Assembly (NCBI GenBank): GCA_030528765.1
Contig: JAUMYD010000090.1
Span: forward strand, 1 to 7,535
Origin: Bacillota bacterium
GTDB taxonomy: Bacteria; Bacillota; Dehalobacteriia; UBA4068
Direction: 5' to 3'
DNA: 7,535 nt
Positions 1-5,978 of the stretch are shown here, one piece after another; position 1 is the first letter of the stretch; each line of letters starts with the position of its first letter. A program made the position numbers and the translations under genes. The notes beneath the pieces were generated by a model that saw only the letters and a list, made by a program, of their open reading frames with translations, did no database searches and was not told where the DNA came from.

Positions 1-2
1 TC

Positions 3-497
3 TCTAAGGATGTTGAAACCCTTCGTCGGAGGATCAACGAAAACTGTCAGCTGAAAGAGGATGATTTTCAGCAGGTCTTTCGCATTGATTGTGCACTGGA
101 TCCTGCCTGCGTTAATCTGAAGCTGGCAAAATGCCTGCATAAGCTGGAGCCCAGTGGGAAGGGGAATGAAACGCCCCTCTTTGCCGCAAAGAATCTGCGG
201 CTGACAAAGCTTTGTCTGCTGGGGAAAAACGGGAAAACTCTGCGCTGGCACTTTCTGAGTCCAGGCGGGATCCCCTGTGAGGCCATTGATTTCCATTCCC
301 GGGAAAGTCTGGAGACCTATATCAAAGAGGCCTATGGGGCCGCCAGCTGGGAGAATCTGCTTTGTGGGGCACCCCAGAGAAACATGGACATTCGTCTGGA
401 TATTCTTTATTCTGTATCCTGCTCCTGCTATATGGGGCGGGAAAGCGCGAAAATCGAGATCGTCTCCTTCCGGCCTTCGGAAGGATGCTCTTCCTGA
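3..497 (+). CDS. recJ: Single-stranded-DNA-specific exonuclease RecJ, C-terminal part (5' end outside the window)
   Basis: This is an open frame entering from the left edge and ending at TGA 495-497; 164 residues are visible. RecJ is a cytoplasmic 5'-to-3' single-strand DNA exonuclease acting in recombination and mismatch or base-excision repair. The call rests on the late RecJ motif, seen here as LEPSGKGNETPLF (from about base 144) where the family usually has LEPFGxGNPxPxF, and on the C-terminal beta-rich tail ending KIEIVSFRPS, which resembles the usual RecJ closing strand. The DHH/DHHA1 catalytic motifs would lie upstream and cannot be checked. The Phe-to-Ser change in the motif is a small deviation. 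miaB starts 25 nt after the stop with its own ribosome binding site and no terminator between, so the two are probably co-transcribed. The short length and missing catalytic half limit certainty. Confidence 0.8.
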   Translation, partial: SKDVETLRRRINENCQLKEDDFQQVFRIDCALDPACVNLKLAKCLHKLEPSGKGNETPLFAAKNLRLTKLCLLGKNGKTLRWHFLSPGGIPCEAIDFHSRESLETYIKEAYGAASWENLLCGAPQRNMDIRLDILYSVSCSCYMGRESAKIEIVSFRPSEGCSS

Positions 498-506
498 GTT
501 CAGCAC

Positions 507-513
507 AAAGGAG
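507..513 (+). promoter_or_regulatory. Ribosome binding site that fixes the miaB start
   Basis: AAAGGAG lies 9 nt before the ATG at 523. The miaB frame is open further upstream, back to an ATG at 277, but that extension overlaps recJ, has no Shine-Dalgarno sequence and does not resemble MiaB. The protein beginning at 523 opens directly with the conserved FGCQMN motif. Confidence 0.75.
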
Positions 514-522
514 AAGGAAAGC

Positions 523-1869
523 ATGCAGTTTTACATTCAGACTTTTGGCTGCCAGATGAACGAAAATGATTCCCGTCTTTTGGCCAGCCTTTTGCAGAAA
601 AATGGATATCAGGAGGTAGCTCGGCCGGAAGACGCCGGGCTGATTCTCATCAACACCTGCTGTGTCCGGGAGAATGCCGAGAACAAAGCCCTGGGGTATT
701 TGGGCAGCATCAAAAAGCTTTATGAAGAAGACCGCAGCCGAGTAATCGTTATTTGTGGCTGCATGATGCAGCAAAAAGGGAAGGCAGAGCTCATTCGCAG
801 CAAATATCCCTATGTGAAGATCATCATGGGGACCTTCAGTGCTTCCCGTCTGCCGGAATATATCGCCCAGGTCTCTGCCGGGACCCGCAGCATCATTGAC
901 GTGGAAGAGCATTATGATGGCACGGAGCTGAAATATACACCAGAAACGGTGGAAAAAGCTCTGGACGGGGACTATAAGGCACAGGTGAATATCAGCTACG
1001 GCTGTAACAATTTTTGCAGCTACTGCATTGTTCCTTATGTGCGTGGGCGGGAGAGAAGCCGCTCTGCTGCGGATATTCTGGAAGAGATTCGGCTTCTGAC
1101 TGAAAACGGTGTCAGGGAAGTGCAGCTTTTAGGGCAGAATGTGAATTCCTATGGGAAGGATCTGCCGGCTGCGCAGAGCTGCGATTTTGCGAGCCTGCTG
1201 GAACAAGTCTGCCAGGTTCCCGGTCTTCGCCGGGTGCGTTATATGACCTCTCATCCTCGGGATTTCAGCTATGATTTGGTAGATGTGATTCGGAAAAACC
1301 CGAAGATCTGCCATCATTTTCATCTTCCTCTGCAGGCCGGCTGTGACGAGTTACTAAAGCGGATGAACCGGGGATACAGCCGGAAATACTATTGGGAGCT
1401 GCTGCAATATATCCGCAGCCGTATTCCGGAGGCGGTTATCAGCACAGACCTGATCGTGGGCTTTCCCGGGGAGACGGAGCAGCAATTCCAGGAAACACTG
1501 GATTTTGTTGCAGAATGTCGCTTTGATGCGGCTTATACCTTTATCTATTCCCAGCGCAGTGGCACCCCAGCTGCGAAAATGCCGGATCAGATCCCGGAGG
1601 AGGAAAAAAAGCTTCGCTTGCAGCGTTTGATGGATGTTCAGAATGCCATCAGCCTGGAACTGAATCAGGCTATGCTGGGCAAAAACTATGAAGTTATGGT
1701 AGAAGGGCTGAGCAAAAACAATGCAGACATGCTTTCTGGCCGCACGGAGGGAAATAAAATCGTGGTTTTTCCGGTGGAGGCGGGGAATCAAATTCGCCCC
1801 GGGGATTGCCTGCAGCTGCAAATTACAGCTGCCCATACCTGGAATCTGGAAGGGGAGCTCCTTCCTTAG
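523..1869 (+). CDS. miaB: tRNA-2-methylthio-N6-dimethylallyladenosine synthase MiaB
   Basis: A 448-residue radical-SAM methylthiotransferase that converts i6A37 to ms2i6A37 in tRNAs reading codons that start with U, after MiaA has added the dimethylallyl group. All three family domains are visible. The N-terminal UPF0004 domain carries three cluster cysteines, Cys10 (FGCQMN), Cys46 (NTCCVRENA) and Cys80 (CGCMMQ), which hold the auxiliary [4Fe-4S] cluster. The radical-SAM core has CNNFCSYC at 161-168 (Cys161, Cys165, Cys168) followed by the typical IVPYVRGRERSR stretch. The TRAM RNA-binding domain covers about residues 384-445, including SGRTEGNK. Length is normal for the family and no key residue is missing. 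It lies 25 nt downstream of recJ, in the same direction, and ends at a strong terminator. The related enzymes MtaB and RimO are less likely, because the FGCQMNENDS start and the NTCxVRExA motif are MiaB-type. Confidence 0.96.
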   Translation: MQFYIQTFGCQMNENDSRLLASLLQKNGYQEVARPEDAGLILINTCCVRENAENKALGYLGSIKKLYEEDRSRVIVICGCMMQQKGKAELIRSKYPYVKIIMGTFSASRLPEYIAQVSAGTRSIIDVEEHYDGTELKYTPETVEKALDGDYKAQVNISYGCNNFCSYCIVPYVRGRERSRSAADILEEIRLLTENGVREVQLLGQNVNSYGKDLPAAQSCDFASLLEQVCQVPGLRRVRYMTSHPRDFSYDLVDVIRKNPKICHHFHLPLQAGCDELLKRMNRGYSRKYYWELLQYIRSRIPEAVISTDLIVGFPGETEQQFQETLDFVAECRFDAAYTFIYSQRSGTPAAKMPDQIPEEEKKLRLQRLMDVQNAISLELNQAMLGKNYEVMVEGLSKNNADMLSGRTEGNKIVVFPVEAGNQIRPGDCLQLQITAAHTWNLEGELLP

Positions 1870-1888
1870 CATCGGGCTGTTGCAGAAG

Positions 1889-1928
1889 AAAGGGCATGTT
1901 CCGGCTTTTGCCGGAACATGCCCTTTTT
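1889..1928. terminator. Strong intrinsic terminator after miaB (perfect 17-bp stem)
   Basis: Arms 1889-1905 and 1910-1926 pair without a mismatch around a TTTT loop. The plus-strand T run is 1924-1928. Because the outer pairs are A:T, the structure can also be read from the minus strand, though the T run there is shorter. It lies 20 nt after the miaB stop, so it most likely ends the recJ-miaB transcript. Confidence 0.9.
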
Positions 1929-1982
1929 GTTCTCCAGAAACGAGCATCCGCATTTGGATGGAGAAAACCTTAAATATAAAAG

Positions 1983-2042
1983 AACCTCCTTCGCGCAAGC
2001 AAATCCGGCAACTGCCAGAAGAAAAGCAAAGGAGGTTTTTTT
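1983..2042. terminator. Bidirectional terminator-like inverted repeat with SD/anti-SD arms
   Basis: AACCTCCTT (1983-1991) pairs perfectly with AAGGAGGTT (2029-2037). The 37-nt interior can form a small GGCA-AC-TGCC hairpin (2007-2016). Seven T residues follow on the plus strand (2036-2042). On the minus strand the stem is followed by CTTTTATA, so it can end the lyase transcript about 120 nt after its stop as well as back up the first terminator. The long interior is unusual for a terminator. The gap between the convergent genes (1870-2158) shows no supportable gene. Confidence 0.6.
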
Positions 2043-2158
2043 ATGCATCTTACATGAATCAATGGATAAGAGCAATATATCATATAGAATATATCACCTG
2101 CTATAGGGGATGCAAATACCGTACGGGTCTTATGCTTGTTCGTTTCCCCAAAGGGGTC

Positions 2159-3451
2159 TTAGATATCTCCCCGGCTGAAGATATAATCAACATGCTTCCG
2201 GAAGCAATCATAATCAAAGAGATCCATGATTTCCCGGCTGCTCATGTGTTTGCGAATCTCCTTATCCTGCAAAAGCAGGAACTGAAAGTCGCTCTGCTGC
2301 TCCCAGGCTGTGGTCGCATTCCGCATGACAAGTTCATAGGCTTGATCCCGCATGACTCCTTTGTCCATCAGGGCCAGCATGACCCGCTGGGAGAAAACCA
2401 GACCCAGGGAATTGTCAATGTTCTGTCGCATCATATCTGGGTAGACCCGCAGGCTTTCCATCAGCTTGATGAAGCTATTCAGCATATAATCGAGGACGAT
2501 GCAGCTATCCGGTATGCTGATCCGCTCCACAGCGGCATAGGAGCTATCGTATTCGTGCCACATATCCTGGTTCTCAAAGGAGGTCAGTGCGTTGCCCCGC
2601 AGGATACGGGCCAGACCGCAAATGACTTCACTTTCGTAGGGGCGGCGTTTATGCGGCATGGAGGTAGAGCCGGTTTGCCCTTCTTTCTGGCATTCTTCCA
2701 CCTCGCGGATATCCGAACGCTGCAGGTTACGGATCTCCATGGAGAATTTTTCCAGTGAGCCGCCAATTATGGCCAGAGTAGACATGAATTCAGCAATGCG
2801 ATCCCGCTGGATGCTTTGGTTCGCTACGAAGACGGGGTGCAGCCCCAGTCTGCGGCAAACAAAGGTCTCCACATGGGGATCAATGCTGGAAAAAGTTCCT
2901 ACCGGGCCGGACATTTTCCCGTGGGTGGCCACCATGCGGGCATGGTTGAGCCTGGTCAGGCTACGGTCGATTTCCCGAACCCAGATCGCCAGTTTCAACC
3001 CAAAGGTGATGGGCTCTGCATTTGTTCCGTGGGTGCGTCCCATCATCAGGGTGTATTTGTATTCATGTGCCTTCTTGGAAAGCAGCTTTCTCAGCTGATT
3101 CAGTTTGCTTTGCAGGAGCTCGCAAGCCTGCCTGAGCTGCAGAGCAAGGACAGTATCCGCAATATCCACATAGCAGATGCCCAGCTGCAGATAGCGCGCA
3201 GCATCCCCCACCTTTTCGGAGATGCTGGAAAGAAAGGCCATGGATTTATTGCAGCCCTCTGCTTCCAGCTCTTTGATGCGCTGGGGAGAAATGGCAACCT
3301 TAGTTTTGATCTCATGATAGGCGTCATTGGGAATACGACCAATATCTGCCAGAGCCTCACAGGCGATGACGGAAACATCCAGCATAAGCTGGTAGCGATT
3401 CTCTGAGCTGAAGACTTTGCCCATTTCCGGCAAGGTATATTGTGCTAGCAT
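2159..3451 (-). CDS. Divergent PurB-family lyase (adenylosuccinate lyase-like paralogue, substrate uncertain)
   Basis: This 430-residue member of the fumarase/aspartase superfamily is closest to the PurB branch: it opens QYTLPEM, has GRTHGTNAEPITFG (138-151), the signature loop GSTSMPHKRRP (261-271), and the PurB-like C-terminus LFDYDC...VDYIF. PurB normally releases fumarate from adenylosuccinate and SAICAR in purine synthesis. Numbered as in B. subtilis PurB (from memory, essentially gap-free), the catalytic residues His141, Ser262, Lys268, Glu275 and Gln212 are kept. Substrate-holding positions differ: R4Q, R67C, H68N, D69K, H89Q, T93C, S94Y, N270R, R301Y, S306A. Tyr5 and Arg310 remain. 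I infer a working lyase with a changed substrate rather than the housekeeping PurB. The ATG follows a G-rich ribosome site (AGGGGGG) and starts 12 nt after the aldo/keto reductase stop, so it is the second gene of a two-gene operon. Automatic annotation would probably name it purB. Confidence 0.85.
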   Translation of the reverse strand: MLAQYTLPEMGKVFSSENRYQLMLDVSVIACEALADIGRIPNDAYHEIKTKVAISPQRIKELEAEGCNKSMAFLSSISEKVGDAARYLQLGICYVDIADTVLALQLRQACELLQSKLNQLRKLLSKKAHEYKYTLMMGRTHGTNAEPITFGLKLAIWVREIDRSLTRLNHARMVATHGKMSGPVGTFSSIDPHVETFVCRRLGLHPVFVANQSIQRDRIAEFMSTLAIIGGSLEKFSMEIRNLQRSDIREVEECQKEGQTGSTSMPHKRRPYESEVICGLARILRGNALTSFENQDMWHEYDSSYAAVERISIPDSCIVLDYMLNSFIKLMESLRVYPDMMRQNIDNSLGLVFSQRVMLALMDKGVMRDQAYELVMRNATTAWEQQSDFQFLLLQDKEIRKHMSSREIMDLFDYDCFRKHVDYIFSRGDI

Positions 3452-3463
3452 ATTTCCCCCCTG

Positions 3464-4414
3464 CTATTTTACTCGAATGGCGAATTCCGGACAATCAGCA
3501 GCACAATAGCCGCAAAGCAGGCATTTTCCTTCGTCCACAGTGGGCTTTCCTTCCCGCATTTCCAGAGCAAAGGAAGGGCAGGTTTTGATGCACTGGCCGC
3601 AGCCCCGGCAGAGGGAGGCCATCAGGGCCCAAGTTTTGCCGCTTTTCAGGCCGCTGAGATCCGCATCACTAATCTCCTCATCATTGAATATCCTGAGGTT
3701 CAGTTTCAGCTCCTGCATGCGTACCATGCCCAGGGCGTGGGAGCTGAGCTGTGGGATGGCACGGCCGTAGGCAATGGCATCCCGGATCTGATCCAGCAGG
3801 GAGCCACCACCCAGAAGCTTCATGGAGTAGAGCGCTTTCCCCGCAACGGAAGCGGCTTCAATAGCCTGTTTCATTTCATCCGCATTGCCGCCGATGATAC
3901 CGAGGGAGGCTTTATTGATCAGCGTGAAGATCACATCCACCTCTGGAACCGCAGTCAGTGCTTTCACTGCGGAAATGGCATGTGTGGAAGCACCAATGGC
4001 CCGCAGATAGCCCTTTTCTTTATAATCCATCAGGCACTCCCACGCACCGGGCCGCTTTTCAATGGGATTCCCCTCCACGCGGGCTGCATGCAGCAGAAAA
4101 ATATCGATATAGTCCCGATTCAGCTCCTTCAAAGCTTCCTGAATGGCCTCTTCCATCCCGGCATAATCCGCAGCCGTGGATTTGCTGGTGATCACCACTT
4201 CATTGTGGTAGTTATCCAAGGCATGCCGAAGATGGGGATATGTACGATACATCTGTGCGGTATCAAAGAAATTTATGCCGCTGTTCATGGCTTCAAGAAT
4301 GATATCGCCGCCTTCTTTGGCCGGAACATCGGTCTGCAGCGGGCCCATAGGCAATACGCCAAAACATAGTTCGCTTACCTTCAGATCGGTTTGCCCTAAA
4401 AAATTATATTTCAT
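3464..4414 (-). CDS. Aldo/keto reductase with C-terminal two-[4Fe-4S] ferredoxin domain
   Basis: A 316-residue cytoplasmic oxidoreductase. Residues 1 to about 240 form the aldo/keto reductase barrel, opening with MKYNFLGQTDLKVSELCFG. The likely catalytic tetrad is Asp51 (FFDTAQMY), Tyr56, Lys78 (VVITSKS) and His109 (FLLHAA). The C-terminal part holds two ferredoxin-type motifs: Cys269, 272, 275, 279 (CRGCGQCIKTCP) and Cys298, 301, 304, 308 (CLLCGYCAADCP), enough for two [4Fe-4S] clusters. Such fusions are known in anaerobes (the COG1453-type reductases), but their substrates are mostly unknown. The clusters suggest electron exchange with ferredoxin or a partner protein as well as, or instead of, NAD(P)H; that is inference. 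GGAGGG lies 6 nt before the ATG, and a good promoter lies about 45-70 nt upstream. It is the first gene of an operon with the PurB-like lyase, so the two may act on the same metabolite. Confidence 0.9.
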   Translation of the reverse strand: MKYNFLGQTDLKVSELCFGVLPMGPLQTDVPAKEGGDIILEAMNSGINFFDTAQMYRTYPHLRHALDNYHNEVVITSKSTAADYAGMEEAIQEALKELNRDYIDIFLLHAARVEGNPIEKRPGAWECLMDYKEKGYLRAIGASTHAISAVKALTAVPEVDVIFTLINKASLGIIGGNADEMKQAIEAASVAGKALYSMKLLGGGSLLDQIRDAIAYGRAIPQLSSHALGMVRMQELKLNLRIFNDEEISDADLSGLKSGKTWALMASLCRGCGQCIKTCPSFALEMREGKPTVDEGKCLLCGYCAADCPEFAIRVK

Positions 4415-4457
4415 AAAATGCCCTCCATTTACTGAATGATAAACGTATATATTTCGT

Positions 4458-4486
4458 ATTATAACACGTTCTTTGTTTTATGCCAA
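4458..4486 (-). promoter_or_regulatory. Sigma-A-type promoter of the reductase-lyase operon
   Basis: Read on the minus strand, TTGGCA (4481-4486) is followed by exactly 17 nt and then a perfect TATAAT (4458-4463). Transcription would start near 4451, giving a leader of about 36 nt that carries the GGAGGG ribosome site (4421-4426). Its -35 box lies 4 bp from the -35 box of the divergent tyrS promoter. Confidence 0.8.
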
Positions 4487-4490
4487 TAAC

Positions 4491-4519
4491 TTGACAAGCA
4501 AAGGCGGATATTTTATTAT
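4491..4519 (+). promoter_or_regulatory. Sigma-A-type promoter of tyrS
   Basis: A perfect TTGACA (4491-4496) is separated by 17 nt from TATTAT (4514-4519). Transcription would start near 4526, about 70 nt before the tyrS ATG. That leader is too short for a T-box riboswitch. Confidence 0.8.
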
Positions 4520-4528
4520 TAAAGAAAG

Positions 4529-4555
4529 AGCGCGGTCTGGGCATCAGCCGCGGCT
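4529..4555 (+). promoter_or_regulatory. Stem-loop at the 5' end of the tyrS leader
   Basis: CGCGG (4531-4535) pairs with CCGCG (4548-4552) and CTG (4537-4539) with CAG (4545-4547) around the loop GGCAT. AG/CT can extend the base past a bulged G. With the predicted start near 4526 this stem sits almost at the mRNA 5' end. It may stabilise the message or act as a weak attenuator; only a poor T run follows. The role is inference. Confidence 0.35.
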
Positions 4556-4594
4556 TTATTCTATGATGTATTTGAAGAAAGGTAGGTTTGAACG

Positions 4595-5827
4595 ATGCAG
4601 AATGTATTTGACTTACTGGAGGAACGGGGATTTATCGAACAATCCACCAATGCGGAGGAGGTTCGGGAGATGCTGGGCAGCGGCCCGGTGACTTTTTATA
4701 TTGGCTTTGACCCCACCGCAGATAGTCTCCATGTAGGCCATTTTCTTCAGGTCATGGTCATGATGCATATGCAGCGTGCCGGCCATCGTCCCATCGCCCT
4801 GATCGGCGGCGGCACCACCATGGTGGGGGATCCTTCCGGCCGCACGGATATGCGCTCCATGATGACACAGGAGACAATTGCTGCCAATGCGGAGAAATTT
4901 AAAAAGCAGCTTTCGCGCTTCATTGATTTTGATTGTGAAGGCGGGGCCATTATGGTGAATAATGCGGATTGGCTCTTGCCTTTGAATTATATCGAGTTCC
5001 TTCGGGATTACGGTAAGTTTTTCTCTGTGAACCGCATGCTCACAGCAGAATGCTTCAAGAGCCGTATGGAAAAGGGGCTTACTTTCCTGGAATTCAACTA
5101 CATGCTGATGCAGTCCTACGATTTCCTGGAGCTCTACCGTCGTTACGGTGCCCGCTTGGAGCTGGGTGGGAATGATCAGTGGTCAAATATCCTGGCTGGT
5201 GCGGATCTGATCCGCCGTGTGGAAGGTACAACTGCCCATGCATTGACCTTTAAATTGCTCACCACCAGCGCCGGCGTAAAAATGGGTAAAACGGTAGGCG
5301 GTGCGGTTTGGATCGATCCGGAGAAGACCTCTCCTTATGAATTCTATCAGTATTGGCGGAATATTGATGACGCAGATGTGGCAAATTGTCTGGCACTGCT
5401 GACCTTTATTCCCATGGATGAGGTCCGCTCCATTACGGATATGGAAAATGGTGCGGATATCAATAAGGCCAAGGAGCGCCTGGCTTATGAAGTAACGGCG
5501 CTCGTTCATGGCCAGGAAGAAGCAGAGAAATCTCAGGCTGCCGCAAAGGCTCTCTTCGGCGGCGGCGGGGATATGGCCAATATGCCCTGCACCCAGATCC
5601 CAGCCGGGGACTTTGGTGAAGGAATGGATATCATCGCCCTGATGCAGCGCTGCCAACTGGTCGGTTCCAGCAGTGAAGCCCGCCGCCTCATCAAGGACGG
5701 GGGCGTTTACCTGAACAACGAACGCGTTGCATCCCATGATCAGCTCGTTACTAAAGCGGATATGGCAGAAGGCTATGCCCTGATCCGTAAGGGTAAGAAG
5801 GTTTTCCATAAGGTTGAACTGATCTGA
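4595..5827 (+). CDS. tyrS: Tyrosyl-tRNA synthetase (TyrRS)
   Basis: A 410-residue class I aminoacyl-tRNA synthetase that activates tyrosine with ATP and loads it onto tRNA-Tyr. The HIGH-type motif is HVGH (46-49), just after FYIGFDPTADSL. The tyrosine pocket shows Tyr169, Gln173 and Asp176 in NYMLMQSYDF, followed by GGNDQW (191-196). The KMSKS-type loop is KMGKT (229-233) within the TyrS-typical GKTxGGAVW context. An S4-like RNA-binding domain fills the C-terminus, from about residue 352 (CQLVGSSSEARRLIKDGGV onward). Length is that of the bacterial TyrS group. AAAGGTAGG (4578-4586) precedes the ATG at a normal distance. The gene is transcribed alone from the promoter at 4491-4519 and ends in a terminator at 5861. 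No T-box is seen upstream, although many Bacillota tyrS genes carry one. The assignment is firm. Confidence 0.97.
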   Translation: MQNVFDLLEERGFIEQSTNAEEVREMLGSGPVTFYIGFDPTADSLHVGHFLQVMVMMHMQRAGHRPIALIGGGTTMVGDPSGRTDMRSMMTQETIAANAEKFKKQLSRFIDFDCEGGAIMVNNADWLLPLNYIEFLRDYGKFFSVNRMLTAECFKSRMEKGLTFLEFNYMLMQSYDFLELYRRYGARLELGGNDQWSNILAGADLIRRVEGTTAHALTFKLLTTSAGVKMGKTVGGAVWIDPEKTSPYEFYQYWRNIDDADVANCLALLTFIPMDEVRSITDMENGADINKAKERLAYEVTALVHGQEEAEKSQAAAKALFGGGGDMANMPCTQIPAGDFGEGMDIIALMQRCQLVGSSSEARRLIKDGGVYLNNERVASHDQLVTKADMAEGYALIRKGKKVFHKVELI

Positions 5828-5860
5828 GCGGAAGGGATTTGAATATTAAAAATGCAAGCT

Positions 5861-5892
5861 AAAAGCGGTGGGCCCGTGCCTGCCGCTTTTTT
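5861..5892 (+). terminator. Intrinsic terminator after tyrS
   Basis: AAAAGCGG (5861-5868) pairs with CCGCTTTT (5883-5890). Two wobble pairs and GGC/GCC continue the stem to 13 bp around the loop CCGT. Six T residues (5887-5892) follow. It lies 33 nt after the tyrS stop and separates tyrS from the germination operon. Confidence 0.9.
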
Positions 5893-5919
5893 GTGTGCCC
5901 CTCAGGCCATCCTGGGCCT

Positions 5920-5948
5920 GCATAATCCGGCACAGTATGGGAATGCTA
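5920..5948 (+). promoter_or_regulatory. Candidate forespore (sigma-G/sigma-F-like) promoter of the ger operon
   Basis: GCATA (5920-5924) is followed by 17 nt and AATGCTA (5942-5948). Sigma-G promoters in Bacillus resemble GNATR, 17-18 nt, CATNNTA; the -35 part fits well and the -10 part departs at its first base. gerA operons are known to be read by sigma-G in the forespore. Predicted transcription would start near 5955, just before the ribosome site at 5965-5971. No sigma-A-like promoter stands out between the tyrS terminator and gerA. Confidence 0.4.
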
Positions 5949-5964
5949 AAAAGGAATTCCGAAA

Positions 5965-5971
5965 AAAGGGG
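5965..5971 (+). promoter_or_regulatory. Ribosome binding site that fixes the gerA start
   Basis: AAAGGGG sits 7 nt before the ATG at 5979. The frame is open back to 5868, but the upstream starts (5868, 5937, 5943) lack a Shine-Dalgarno sequence, and 5868 lies inside the tyrS terminator. Confidence 0.7.
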
Positions 5972-5978
5972 TGTTTCC

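Noticed and set aside
277..522. N-terminal extension of MiaB from an upstream ATG
   Set aside because: It overlaps recJ in another frame, lacks a ribosome site, and is not MiaB-like.
1866..2075. Minus-strand open frame with a lipoprotein-like start (MHKKTSFAFLLAVAGFAC)
   Set aside because: There is no ribosome binding site before the ATG, the frame runs through both inverted repeats, and the hydrophobic stretch arises from the T-rich terminator sequence.
2064..2095. AT-rich imperfect palindrome ATATAT...ATATAT between the convergent genes
   Set aside because: It is short and of low complexity, has no well-spaced -35 partner, and no gene starts there on either strand.
2146..2156. CCCC-AAA-GGGG hairpin just after the lyase stop
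   Set aside because: It is only 4 bp with a 3-nt loop and no T run on the minus strand, so it is not a convincing terminator.
1721..2758. Long plus-strand open frame opposite the lyase gene, reachable from an SD-preceded start region near 2043-2054
   Set aside because: Most of it is antisense to the clearly conserved lyase, its peptide has no recognisable family, and the SD at 2031-2035 serves only a four-codon frame (ATG 2043, stop TGA overlapping ATG 2054). The SD is better explained as one arm of the terminator-like repeat.
4529..4560. T-box-like string GGG...CCGCGG in the tyrS leader
   Set aside because: The conserved TGGNACC core is missing, and the leader is far too short for a specifier loop.
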